64,000 nt of DNA from Megalopta genalis (GCF_051020955.1 NC_135026.1:6858501-6922500); one strand, 5' to 3'; shown: positions 13,701-23,138, counted from the stretch's first letter. The notes: a model not told the origin generated them from the sequence alone. Made by a program: numbers and translations.

Positions 13701-14217
13701 TATAAATACAGTTATAGTCATTATAGATTATAGTTACCGTTTTTATCGTTATCGTTAACGCTTTTATAGTTACCGATTGTCAACAATTATATATTATATC
13801 CTCCTCCCTAATTGTCCATTTTTGTTTCGCAATCTGAGCGTCGATTATTGAGACTCTACTCTACCTCCGCAAAAACGTAAAACATTTTCGAAAGAATCAT
13901 AGCGAGCTATCGCTCAGGTGTTCTGTAAGCCGCGCAGAGGTCAGGGGTCACCGGTGTCGTGACCACAAATAGCGACATGAGAATGAAATCGACGTAAACT
14001 CACTCCAGCAGTTGCACATCGGCTCGTCGGCGATGAAATATTTGCACATGTGCTCGACAGCCTCTTCGTATCTGTCCTCGGGTAGCTCTTGAATGGTGAA
14101 CTTGATCGGCGGGCCTTCGCTGCCCTTGGCCTTGGCCTCGACTACCTTCCAGATCGTGGTCTGTCCGGGCGGCTTGAAAGGGAACTGCGGCTTCGTCTTC
14201 CCATCTTTGTTGGCCAT
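4504..14217 (-). CDS. GNAT-family N-acetyltransferase, arylalkylamine N-acetyltransferase-like, 4 exons, 253 aa
   Basis: Joining 14217-14004, 9826-9642, 9016-8856 and 4705-4504 on the minus strand gives 762 nt, 253 residues plus stop, with a GT donor and AG acceptor at every junction and phases 1, 0 and 2 that match. The start is the first in-frame ATG after a long upstream open stretch without ATG. Visible landmarks are Asp-Glu-Pro at residues 64-66, where insect AANAT-type enzymes carry their catalytic-region glutamate, and an acetyl-CoA pyrophosphate-binding loop (Ser-Val-His-Pro-Ser-Tyr-Arg-Gly-Ala-Ala-Leu-Gly, 169-180). A C-terminal Cys-Gly-Phe-Glu follows at about 216-219, in the usual GNAT 'LGF' position. 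Family members transfer acetyl from acetyl-CoA to amines such as dopamine, serotonin or polyamines in the cytosol; the substrate cannot be read here. The length fits the family. No signal peptide or membrane segment is seen. Introns of 0.6-4.2 kb are full of repeats. Confidence 0.88.
5130..5482. mobile_element. Palindromic MITE, family D (TIR CAGTAAATTCTCCCTAATTG type)
   Basis: About 100-bp inverted termini, TA duplicated at both ends (5128-5129 and 5483-5484), and a TTATTA-rich core. The inner stem reads TCGAGCC / GGCTCGA. TA target sites and terminal CAG/TAG fit a Tc1/mariner-type non-autonomous element. No transposase is present. It lies in intron 3 of the acetyltransferase gene. Confidence 0.8.
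5653..5870. mobile_element. piggyBac-type MITE with TTAA target duplication
   Basis: TTAA lies directly on both sides (5649-5652 and 5871-5874). The inverted ends are CGCTAGATTTACGG and CCGTAAATCTAGTG. The left end continues into a small CCCGTCAAAATGACGGG palindrome. TTAA sites with C-[AG]-CTAGA-like ends are the mark of piggyBac elements. It lies in acetyltransferase intron 3. Confidence 0.8.
6590..7080. other. CpG-rich stretch without a recognised gene
   Basis: It follows a G-run (6584-6601, broken by one C). A plus-strand frame of 125 codons (6700-7077) is open but shows no family features. A TATTTAA word lies at 6723. Confidence 0.3.
7369..7406 (+). repeat. GA microsatellite
   Basis: GAGAGA run with one ATA interruption. 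Confidence 0.9.
7786..7909 (+). repeat. 31-bp minisatellite, 4 units
   Basis: Units start at 7786, 7817, 7848 and 7879. Each reads GAGAAGACACGCCTCGATTC, then GACGACATTAG, with substitutions. A weaker unit precedes the first. Confidence 0.85.
7911..8132 (+). other. Open frame of 73 codons, unrecognised
   Basis: The frame reads Phe-Gly-Glu-Glu-Cys-Lys-Gly-Thr-Val-Tyr-Cys-Thr-Phe-Ser and later Gly-Ile-Val-Asn-Asn-Glu-Leu-Tyr-Lys-Ala-Phe. The composition is protein-like and less repetitive than the surroundings, but I know no family for it. It lies on the strand opposite to the acetyltransferase gene, within intron 3. It may be a transposon fragment. Confidence 0.2.
8463..8710. mobile_element. 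MITE family D copy, degraded
   Basis: The left end begins CCAGTAAATTCTTCC; the right end has GTCCATTTTTGTGCACAATC followed by GAGCGTCAATTA. The core is AT-rich. Just beyond it, 8720-8815 resembles 15995-16085, so the flank is shared with the copy ending at 15988. Confidence 0.7.
8856..9016 (-). CDS. Acetyltransferase exon 3 (acetyl-CoA binding loop)
   Basis: The acceptor is TTTGCAG before 9016 and the donor is GTGAGG after 8856. It encodes residues 134-186 plus two bases. It holds the Arg175-Gly-Ala-Ala-Leu-Gly180 loop, the diagnostic GNAT motif A. Confidence 0.88.
9325..9415. repeat. Short palindromic element, 91 bp
   Basis: GTCGAATGCGGGGTCA at one end pairs with TGACCCAGCATTCGAC at the other. 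The GGGTCAAAATGACCC core resembles the inner palindrome of the piggyBac-type MITE. It lies in acetyltransferase intron 2. Confidence 0.6.
9642..9826 (-). CDS. Acetyltransferase exon 2
   Basis: The acceptor TTTTAG lies before 9826 and the donor GTTAGG after 9642. The exon enters in phase 1 and leaves in phase 0. It encodes Asn72 (split codon) to Glu133, including Leu-Trp-Thr-Glu-Thr-Leu-Lys-Glu-Gly and the strand ending Ile-Leu-Ala-Gly-Met-Asn, the typical central GNAT strands. The donor is weaker than the other two. Confidence 0.85.
10330..11215 (+). repeat. AT-rich minisatellite with 40-bp higher-order unit
   Basis: Units such as AAAAATATAAAAACGTAAAA recur. Between about 10520 and 10940 the unit is 40 bp, made of four roughly 10-bp sub-units (TAAAAATTTG, AAGATGTAAA, AATACAAAAA, TATAAAAACG). 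The long Phe/Tyr/Ile open frame on the minus strand (to 381 codons) is a by-product. Confidence 0.9.
12428..13861 (+). repeat. Left arm of a large composite inverted repeat
   Basis: The order is: a MITE with a TATAG-rich core (12428-13055), a roughly 550-bp block B (13060-13607), and a short MITE (13608-13861). The same order, reverse-complemented, occurs at 14672-15988. Block B matches its partner almost base for base over most of its length, with scattered substitutions. Confidence 0.85.
13608..13861. mobile_element. MITE family D copy
   Basis: 254 bp flanked by TA (13606-13607 and 13862-13863), with inverted ends around GGACAATTTGGGAAGAGGAG. It forms the inner end of the left arm of the composite inverted repeat. 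Confidence 0.75.
14004..14217 (-). CDS. Acetyltransferase exon 1 (start codon)
   Basis: This exon encodes residues 1-71 plus one base. The ATG at 14217-14215 sits in a GCC-ATG-GCC context. The donor after 14004 is GTGAGT. It reads through Glu-Leu-Pro-Glu-Asp-Arg-Tyr-Glu-Glu-Ala, the opening strand and helix of the insect AANAT-like fold, and ends in the Asp-Glu-Pro region. The exon and its presumed promoter lie in an 810-bp spacer between two arms of a large inverted repeat. Confidence 0.85.
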
Positions 14218-14671
14218 GGCGCCGAAATTCGTGTCACGAATGACTCTGGTCCAGGTCGAATAGGTGCTCGCACTTTGCTCCGCTGGCCACGAAGAAATCG
14301 CGCGAGCCGTCCACGAGCTACTTTGTCGGAGTCTTGCAAACGAATGACATGCGAGTTGATAAACGCTCTCGGTTATCTGCACCGGACACACGCCGCTGAT
14401 TGTGCTGCCCTGTCGTCGCAACCAATTTGTTTTCACTGACGCCACCCCGCCGTTAGCTTCCACGGCGCGGCGACGCGCAGTTCTATTTTTCGCCGAAAAG
14501 CTGGCCGCAATTCATAGCTTCGTGCGTTTCGAGTGGAAGCGCGTATCGTTGCGATTTTCGGGTCGTCGAATTCGCAAGCGTGATGAAAGTTTCGACATTT
14601 TTGAAGTCAAAAGTATCTAGAAAAATACCTAGCAATTGGTTAAATTATTTTAGTAGCGTATTTTATTAGTA

Positions 14672-14918
14672 CAGTAAAGTTTCCCTAATTGACGCTCAGA
14701 ATGTGCACAAAGATGGAGAATGTGGGAAGGGGAGATACGATTATTCGAGTTGTTGACAATCGGTGCCTATAAAAACGATCACGATAACGATAGAAACGGT
14801 GACTATAATCTATAATAACTATAACTGTATCTATATAATAACTATAATCGCATTTCCTCTTCCCAAATTGTCCATTCTCGTTCACCCCATCTCGGGGACA
14901 ATTTGAGAGAATTTACTG
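14672..14918. mobile_element. MITE family D copy
   Basis: 247 bp with TA at both sides (14670-14671, 14919-14920). It is the mirror copy of the element at 13608-13861. Confidence 0.8.
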
Positions 14919-15444
14919 TACCCTGCCCTGTTAGTAGCGCTATCAGGAGTTCTCGCTGCATAAACATTCTTTGTTACCAAAACTTTCCGGCATAGAACGA
15001 CTTTCATAATTTTTGATAGTATTATTAACGGTTCACTGCGCACGACAACTTCGCTAGAAAAATCGTGGCGATTTTCAGTGCCGCGGACATGCTCCAAGAT
15101 TTAGGATACTGCGATCACGGGGATGCGTGATATTAAAAATTGGAACACGGTGCCGCAAGGTAGAGATTTCAAGCTTTCATTTAAAAGAAGATTCATTATT
15201 TTATGACAGCTTGTAACGGAGCTACGGCTATTCGAAGACTGACAATTTTTCGACCGAAAATTAGCGTTGCTTTAATTTTACCGTTGAGTGTATTTTGTTT
15301 ATTGTTCTGAAAAATTATTCTTTTACGACACGTTTTGTTAATCGTTCTTTTTGCAATTTAATTATGTACCTATGTGTGAAAATACGTGGTTCTAGTAAGT
15401 GAGAATATGCTCGACAGCAGGCGAAATACCCTTTAAATTACAGA

Positions 15445-15910
15445 AATAATATATATATAATAATCTGTAATCTGTATAATAACTATAACTATAATCTATT
15501 GTAACTATTGCTATAATCTATAGTAACTATAACTATAATCTATTTTAACTATAAATATAATCTATAATAACTATAAACTATAACTATAATAACTACTACT
15601 ATAATCTATAATAACTATAACTATAATCTATGATAACTACATCTATAATGTATAATTACTATAACTATAATCTCTAATAACTATAACTATAATGTATAAA
15701 TACTGTAACTATAATCTACAAATAACTATAACTATAATCTATGATAACTATAACTATAATCTATAAAATAACTATAACTATAATCTATAAAATAACTATA
15801 ACTATAATCTATAAAATAACTATAACTATAATCTATAAACTCTATAATTATAATCTATAATTACTATAACTATAATCTACAATAACTATAATAATTATAA
15901 CTATATGTAT
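15445..15910 (+). repeat. AACTATAACTATAATCTATA array
   Basis: It is the core of the outer MITE of the right inverted-repeat arm. Its complement (TAGTTATTATAGATTATAGT) fills 12500-12945 in the left arm. Confidence 0.85.
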
Positions 15911-16129
15911 GTAATAACTATAATCGTATCTCCACTTCCCAAATTTTCCATTTTTGTGCCCAATCCGTGCGTAAATTTGGACTTACTGTGCCCACTTAAT
16001 AGCCTTCAGGAATTTTCGCTGTTGAACACAGCTTTAGCAATTTAAGTGACATTTCTCTTAAGGACTTAAAGATCAATTTTAATTTCATTTTCCTTTGTCG
16101 ATATCAATTTTCTCTGGACACAAGTATCA

Positions 16130-16930
16130 AGTCTCCTTTGAATATCAGCCCTTTGCACTCAACGTCATCCCGGACGTTGTCTAACGTCAACTCGGCGCCA
16201 CTTTGCGTCGTAGTGATACTTGATGTTAAGGTAAGAGGTTTGGAAATGGCTTTATGGTACGGGCGACCATTTATGAGTTTTTTGTAATCCGTTTAGGGCA
16301 ATGGCAATTTCTTTAGCGGACCGGTTCGACACATAAATTAAATAGTTTCTAGGATGATGAAGGTCATGCCATCATTTAGGTTCTGGAAACCCTTACCATA
16401 AAGCCCCAAGGCTAAGGGACCAGAGAATCGGCCGCTAGATATCGGCATCGGCAATCCTGGCCAGCTGGACTTTTCCGGCCTTTCCAAACACCCCTCCACC
16501 CGCAAGCGCAAGCGGCCCACGCAGTCATCCCTACCAGAGACAACGTGCTTCGGGCACATTGGAAGGGATGGCCGGGGTTTTTCCGACTCCACGAAGGGGA
16601 GTAGGGTAAGGCCCAAACATCAGAAAGCACAGAACATCAGAAGAGACAGAACATTTTTAGAGCTTCAGAAGAGAACACCTTAGACTTTCAGACAGAACAG
16701 AACAGAAGACATAGAGAGATACGCGTAACGGTTAGGTTGCGCGTTACAAATAGAGTACTAGCAATTCATTTAGTCCCACGACAGTGGGTGGTCCTTCGAG
16801 TTAGTCGGCACCAAGTGCAATATTCAGAGGATCTCCGTCATCCATCTGATGAGTCCTCAACACTTGATTTATATGAATTTTGTAGGCATCGAGGAGCAAT
16901 TTTTTGCAAAAGAATCAAAGGTTGATTTCT
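16130..16930. other. Unidentified GC-richer block, possibly transposon-derived
   Basis: It stands out from the AT-rich DNA on both sides. Two overlapping minus-strand frames (about 92 and 72 codons, 16338-16630) are open, but neither has a domain I know. The stretch 16640-16720 is a purine-rich run with repeated AGAACA words. A short complementary pair (AAGTATCAAGT near 16122, and its complement near 16219) suggests a folded end. It could be the leader or LTR part of a dead retroelement; this is a guess. Confidence 0.3.
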
Positions 16931-17032
16931 TATAATTTTCTACAGTGTGGTAAATTTTAACGCAATAGACTCGGTGATGTCTTTTCCTATATTTATATAT
17001 TTTTATATAAATATATTTTATATTTATATATA

Positions 17033-17236
17033 TTATATATTTATCCTATATTCTTCGCTTGGCAATACGTTATTTACTGGTACTTTTCCTTCTGCACTAT
17101 TTTCATCGCTATCACTATCCATGCGATTTCCTTTTTGTCTTGTTGGTTGGATAATGTCACTATTATCATTATTATCGTTTTCTTTCGAATAAATATTCAC
17201 TTTTTCTAACATGTCTGCATAAATGTCTATCTGAGA
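17033..17236 (-). pseudogene. Open acidic fragment downstream of the transposase remnant
   Basis: A minus-strand reading frame of about 67 codons ends at a TAA at 17033. It is rich in Asn, Asp, Ser and Glu (for example Met-Asp-Ser-Asp-Ser-Asp-Glu-Asn). It follows the transposase remnant in the same orientation and may be part of the same dead element or of a neighbouring one. I do not recognise it. Confidence 0.25.
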
Positions 17237-17379
17237 AACTTGTCTTCACTACTGCAGTGTACGTGTACTTATATCATGTTTGGACATCTTGCTATCGTTC
17301 TAATAAAAAAAATTTGAAGATATAAATGTTACGAAAAATATAAATATAAAAAACAAAAATAAATAAAAAATATAAATGT

Positions 17380-18200
17380 TAAATTCTGTTGTAAATGTTC
17401 ATATCGTAATGCTTCTCTAGCTGTTTTTATAGATACTGCCTCTTCCTTCTCATTGAAAGATTTAATAACTTCTTTAATCTTCTCTAAATTCTCTGCATAA
17501 AAAATTGACGCTTCTGACCATGTCTCCTATCTGAATAACACAGGTCCTGGGGGTAGTGGAAAATTTTGTAAAATATTTTTATAACTTTGCACGCGTAATG
17601 GAGCTTTCAAAAATACTTTTTTACGGATAATATTAATTTATTAACTGCTGGGAACTGCTCTCGGATTTTCTCCGCAATTCTATTTATCCTATGCACTAAA
17701 AACACGTCGCATGTAACATATTTGGATAAAATATCTCAATTTCTTCCGGCTTTCAACATGTATGCCGCAATAGTTGCATAATTTGTTTCAGGTAACAACT
17801 CATAGGCTAACAAATGTGGTTGAGTTTCATTCTCGCATAATTTGCCTACAATTAAGTTTGCTATACAACCACCAGTCATATTTGTCATCTCATCCACTAA
17901 AATCCATACGTAACTGTCGCCAATATCTTTCTCGAATTTTTTCAACGGCCAAATTATAGCAATTATAACAAATTATATCTTGATTTATATATATATATTT
18001 CTTAAAATCTCTCCACACTTTATTATTCAACCATTTCCATGGCATATTAATCGCCATCACAGCTTAACACATTTCAATATAAAATAACTTTTTCTTGAAG
18101 AATGTGCCCCATTCGTTGTTATACGACTATTCGTACTATTACAACATTTCTCCTGTGCACTCCTGTTTCTAAATGTTGTATTAAACAACATCCACACACT
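17380..18200 (-). pseudogene. Decayed hAT-like transposase (CGGBP1-like / DUF659-type host-gene relatives)
   Basis: Read on the minus strand in several frames, this stretch keeps blocks typical of the CGGBP1-like hAT transposase relatives common in insect genomes. They occur in the right order. Near 18050 is 'Met-Pro-Trp-Lys-Trp-Leu-Asn-Asn'. At 17945-17860 is 'Asp-Ile-Gly-Asp-Ser-Tyr-Val-Trp-Ile-Leu-Val-Asp-Glu'. Then come 'Tyr-Met-Leu-Lys-Ala-Gly' (17760) and 'Val-Lys-Lys-Val-Phe-Leu-Lys-Ala-Pro' (about 17610). 'Phe-Tyr-Ala-Glu-Asn-Leu-Glu-Lys-Ile-Lys-Glu' follows near 17490. Stops and frameshifts break it: a TGA after 'Ala-Gly-Arg-Asn', a TAG where a Trp is expected near 17528, and a stop near 18065. 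About 35 residues seem missing between 'Asn-Tyr-Ala-Thr-Ile' and 'Ala-Ala-Tyr-Met'. It is surely non-functional. Confidence 0.7.
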
Positions 18201-18316
18201 GTTTCTAAATGCATGTATACAACATATATGCAAAATGCAAATATTCAAAATAAAAACTATATTTTCCGGATCCTTCGATGATGAAACAAATTTCTGTCTA
18301 GGTCCTATAACTTTAT

Positions 18317-19330
18317 CTATGGGATAAAGTTATAAAAATATGCATTTGCATAAACATCCGCTGTATAGTAATCACTAATGAACTTCGAATGGTATGTTAG
18401 ACTCCCCTTCAAAGGGGACAACAGAGTGCAAGGGGCTGGGAGAAAAGGTTCTTTTGAACCTTCCTCTTGTTCAAACAAGAGGGACCTGAATTTCCTCCTC
18501 TTCTGCCGATCTGCTTGCATAAGGATGTGTTTTAATCCCTTTTTATGACCTATGCGGGCCATGTTATACCCATGTTTCCGATCGAACTATTCCAACAGCC
18601 ACGTCTAACTTCTTAATTGCCCTGATATACATTCACAAAATGAAATAAAAGAACAATTCTTTGAAGGTTCTAGACCAGAATTCCCCTTGTCTCTATATCA
18701 TTTATTTTAAAAAGATAAATTATTTACCCAGACCTAACTTAAACTCGAAAATTATAAACTGCTGTCGCAGAAATAATCCTAGTCTTTGGTACCCTTTGAG
18801 CTCTCCGAAGACGTGGCTAGGAATATTGACACCTTTTTGCACATTTGTTATTTTTTGGCTGGTCGAAAATATTCTCCTGATCTATAATCCGCAACGTTCG
18901 CAACATCCGTGTGTTCTCGACGAACACAGCTTTCCACGGCTACAATTGCTTCTTCTTCGCAACATCTTCCATCTTACTACAATAACTGCGTAACAAATGG
19001 TTCGGATCAATTTTTTAAAATCATTTTTAAATCATTTTGTAGACACTGCTAAAGGCGTCGGCAATTTATCTCGCGTACACGAGATCTCTTTTTTTCTATG
19101 CTGGTAAGCCACAGAGTCTGCTAACCAGGACCTAACAGAAACTCCAAAACCATAAACTTTGCGAATGTTGTAAACGTAGATTAGGTTTTTATTATTTCTT
19201 TTAAGAAGTCACACACATCTTATCTGAAGATTCTAACTCTATCGATCGCAGGGGAATCTCGCTAAGTTCGTCTTATCTGATGATAAACTGCACTAATTCG
19301 TTGAATCCTACCGTTTGAAGATTTTCTGGA
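18317..19330. other. No gene recognised between transposase remnant and Ns1
   Basis: Open frames of 81 codons (minus, 18317-18562) and 110 codons (plus, 18661-18993) exist; neither resembles a family I know. Transposon debris is possible. Confidence 0.35.
18445..18482. repeat. Two adjacent perfect palindromes
   Basis: AAGGTTC-TTTT-GAACCTT (18445-18462) is directly followed by CCTCTTGTT-CA-AACAAGAGG (18463-18482). Surrounding DNA is unidentified. Confidence 0.8.
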
Positions 19331-19725
19331 GTGCTATGGTATCTGTGCACAGGAGCGGACGTCGATGGTATCGTTGCCTAATCTACGACCGATAAGAAAG
19401 AAACACAAGAATGAAACGCGTCGGGTAAAAACATTGACTTGCATATTATTGAAAAAAAAAAACGCGAGGACATCGCGAACGGTAGAGCTTGGTGGTTTTT
19501 CAGGAAAAATTCGCATCACGATGAGTGATAACATTTATTTGCTTATATGAATCATGTATTTCTAAAAATGCTTTATCTCATGAGTGCCACCGTATCGCGC
19601 ATGTATGCTTGCGCAAGGTACACGGGCGCCATTAAAATAATTGCTTGCGTCATCTGGATTATCGTGTCAATGAAGGTAAACAATTGTTTGTATAAAAACA
19701 ATCACCTTCGTTACACACATATTCT

Positions 19726-19731
19726 TTTATT
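19726..19731 (-). promoter_or_regulatory. Probable polyadenylation signal of Ns1
   Basis: An AATAAA hexamer on the minus strand lies 64-69 bp past the Ns1 stop codon, a normal distance for a short 3' UTR. Confidence 0.5.
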
Positions 19732-19794
19732 TACATTATACGTACAAATGTATCTGCAACACGTTTTGATTACGTCTAGAAGAAATTCATTTAC

Positions 19795-22700
19795 CTATTC
19801 CTTCTCGACGAAGTCCGTGCTAAAATTATAGTCGTCAGGGGCGGAGATGTTGAATCCCTCCAACTGACCCGACAGCTGTACAGCTACCTTTTCTGTAACG
19901 GAACAGGCCCCAAAATTATGAATGATACTTCTGCTCCCTAAAGAAAATTTTCCCATGAACACGCACCTCGCCTAACTCGTTCCTTCTTCTCCTTCTTGAA
20001 TGCCTTCTTGCTCATTTTATTCAACTTCTGGTTGCCCTCGATGTCGAACAGTGGGTCCGTTTTCTTTTTCCTTGAAGAATCATTGGCGTGCTTCTTCGCG
20101 TTCTCCATCTTCTTCTTCAACTTCGTTTGTATTTTAATTTTCTGCAAGAATATACGTTTATTATTCGATTAGGACCGTAATTTTTAAAAGACTCGATGAA
20201 CTTACCTCTTCCTTTTGCTTCTCGACCTCCATCAAGGACACCACCGGCCCGGAACTCTCGATCAACACTGGATCCAGAGTGGAGGTCTTGGTGGCCTGCT
20301 CTTCGTAGTTATCAAGCATCATTTTCTCTTCCGCCGCGAAATTTTCGATCTCGAATTCCTTGCTGATTTGACTGACGATCTCCGCTGATATGTGACAGAC
20401 TGGCTGCTCGGGTGGTACAGTGTAGTACCTTAACAAGAACAAACAAATTAACAAATTAGATACTTGCGAACCTTATATTACAATGAAAATGAGAAAACGT
20501 TGAAACAAATGTATGACAATAAATCTCACAATTCTTATAGAGCGACATGTGTCGTCGGCTTTTAGTACCCGGTAGGTTCAGTATTAAATATAAAGTGATA
20601 AACCAGAATGTATTCTCACCTAATTTTGCCGGAGTTCCAATCCTGAAGGACGCAGCGAGCAGCAGCCGTGGTGTCCGGTATCCCACCTTTTTTAAACTTT
20701 CCCATTCTGATCGCTTTCAGCGCGAAGAATTCATCGGGCGTCGAAAATTCTGGTAGATCGTACATCTCCATGATTTGCGGCTTCGAGACTCTCTTTATAA
20801 TTGCAGCAGCAGGAGTGTGCGGGTCCTTCAACGATTGGATCAGCACCGCGTTCTTCAGAGCAACCAAAGATTTGTCCGGATTGTTTCCTTGACTGGCGAA
20901 TACTATTCCTGGAGAGTCTAACAATTTTATTTTCGAGTCCAACTGCACCGCTTGCATAGTTTTCGTTATTCCTGTAACCCGAGAAACACAATTCGAGCGA
21001 TTGTTAATCATTATTACTCTTTAATTGGTATACGCATATATATAAATTAAACATTATTATTATATATATAATTTATAATATTAATATATAATAAAATAAT
21101 TTTGAACATACCGGGTGTGCTTCCCACGCTGCAAGCTCTGCTGCGCTTCAAAGAATTTATCACGCTTGATTTTCCAACGTTTGGAAGCCCGACTACCCCC
21201 ACCCTAATACTGGTCTTCACATTGCCAATGTTCCTGCAATAATTCGCCAGCAAAGATAGAAGCAGTTCTGCGCCAAAACATGTACCGCCCTGTATCATGG
21301 CCTCCGTCTTTTTCCCTAACTTTCTTCTGCCCAGTCTTCTCGCCTGAGATTGCGTGGACGATTTGAAGGCTACAGCGGGTAAACTACCGCGCAAATATTT
21401 AAGCCATTGATCTAAATTCTCCCTGGGTATTAAATCAGCCTTGTTCAGGACAATTACCAATCGTTTATTCCCTTTAGCTGATTGCACCGCTTCTTCGACC
21501 TGCGAGTGATACAAAATAACACTTTAACTACCGAAAATGCATTCTGCTGTGTATTCCATTCGCTTATTTATACAGATATTCCATGACAAGAGTAAGAGAA
21601 AATGAAATATAATGTGATATACTAGAAAATTGAAGTGGAAGATGGATTGAAATATTTGCAGGGTAGAATGAAGGAAAAAGAAAGAAACTTAATTGCAAGA
21701 TTTGACCCTTTCGCTACTACAGACCACTATAGTGGCCTTCCATATGATGCCACTGAGGTACTACGGACCACTATAGTGGCTTTCCATATGATGCCACTGA
21801 GGTACTATGGGCCACTATAGTGGCCCTTTATAAGATGCATTATATTGCATAATGTTATTTCCTCTCATACTGTAAATTAAAGATCGCATGCTAAGACGTT
21901 ATAAATACCCTGGAATACCCTTTACTTATAAATACTCTTATAAATACCCTTGGAGAAAAATTTTTTCGTTCGAAAACATTCAAGCAGCTTGGGTTCTCCG
22001 CCGACCGCGGAGTACCGACTCTCGCTGACGATAGGCGTCGCGTAGCGTGCAGTGATGTCGCAGCGCTCCGTTCAGCGGAAGTACCGCGGCGGAGAACCCG
22101 CCCGTAGCAAAAGGGTTAAAAGTGGAAATGAAGTTAGAGGGAAACAAGATTGGCCGGATTACTGTTAGGTAAAATATTATCTAACTAAAGCGATGAATTT
22201 AATTTTACCTCCTTGCACCTGGTACCCAGAGGATCTCTGGCATCGACGACTTCGAGAATAACATCAGCCGCATCTATGACCTTCTTGAACTCCTTGTAAT
22301 AAGCTTTCAGAGAGTTTTCTTGCTTGGTCAAGGCAACCTTGATCTTTTCATGAACATGATTGACTTCCATCTCTTGATGCACCGCTTGTTTGGTTTCCAC
22401 ATTGGATACTAAGCCCTGAAGACCTCCTTTAGCAAGCTCTTGACGTTTTTTCTCACGTGCATCTTCACGTTGCTTCTTTTTTTCTTCTTCGTGCTGCTTT
22501 TTCATAGCCTCCACATCCTTTAGAATGTCTTCTTTGAAAGGACATTGGTTCGGAATTTCTATTACCTTCTTCTTTCCTGTGAAATAATTAAACAATTAAT
22601 TAAATAATTTCTGACATTTTAAAAATGATTAAGCATACGCAAAATTTTGACACATTGACTAACGTGGCAGAGATCTTTTAAGACACCGATTGATGTGGTG

Positions 22701-23138
22701 GTCACTAACAACCACTGTTAAACTTTTCAACAATGGTATGGTAATTATGATAGGTGATTTTAATAGGGACATTTTTACTCTTGTGTTGGAGGAAAAAATA
22801 ACAAAATGCGCTTTAAAATTAAAAACGAAAACTTAGTAAGGTTCTTTATAATATAGCATAGTTACTTTTTGGATGCTTCTTAGCCTCCCTTCGCAGCTTC
22901 CGGTTGTGTTCACGAACTTTCTTCTCGATTTTATATCTCTTACGAGCTGGCATACGCTTGCTCTGCTTTTCTGTAACAAATAGAATATTGAATTAATCGA
23001 AAGATACATGTAAATAAGAACCAAGCCGTCTACTATCAGGTAATTTGAAACAAACATAACCTAATATATTCGTATCACGCAAAAAAGTTAAATTCAAATG
23101 ACGAAATTAAAGTACTTACTCAAACAAAACTTCGCCAT
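19795..23138 (-). CDS. Ns1: Nucleostemin / guanine nucleotide-binding protein-like 3, 8 exons, 575 aa
   Basis: Exons on the minus strand: 23138-23120, 22970-22866, 22576-22209, 21499-21112, 20971-20620, 20428-20206, 20141-19967 and 19892-19795. Together they make 1728 nt with every phase matching. The protein opens with a lysine-rich segment (Lys-Arg-Tyr-Lys-Ile-Glu-Lys-Lys-Val-Arg-Glu-His, about 15-26), the nucleolar-targeting part of nucleostemins, then a Lys/Glu coiled-coil stretch. The GTPase motifs come in permuted order: Asp-Ala-Arg-Asp-Pro (153-157), Asn-Lys-Ala-Asp (183-186), the P-loop Gly-Leu-Pro-Asn-Val-Gly-Lys-Ser-Ser (268-276) and Asp-Ser-Pro-Gly (312-315). This order defines the YlqF/YawG class. 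A basic coiled coil (about 486-540) and an acidic tail follow. Family members are nucleolar and support 60S ribosome assembly. Length matches animal GNL3/GNL3L (about 550-580). No broken motif was seen. Confidence 0.95.
21727..21830 (+). repeat. Tandem repeat of about 44 bp with CCACTATAGTGG palindromes, in Ns1 intron 3
   Basis: About 2.5 units, each with the perfect palindrome CCACTATAGTGG and then CATATGATGCCACTGAGG. Confidence 0.8.
21991..22099. repeat. Palindromic GC-rich element in Ns1 intron 3
   Basis: GGGTTCTCCGCCGACCGCGG pairs with CCGCGGCGGAGAACCC, 109 bp end to end. No clear target duplication. Confidence 0.55.

Larger units (their letters stand above)
14672..15988 (-). repeat. Right arm of the composite inverted repeat
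   Basis: Reverse complement of the arm at 12428-13861: short MITE (14672-14918, flanked by TA on both sides), block B (about 14925-15445), then a TATAG array (15450-15905) ending in the MITE terminus at 15988. The 810-bp spacer between the arms holds acetyltransferase exon 1. Confidence 0.85.
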
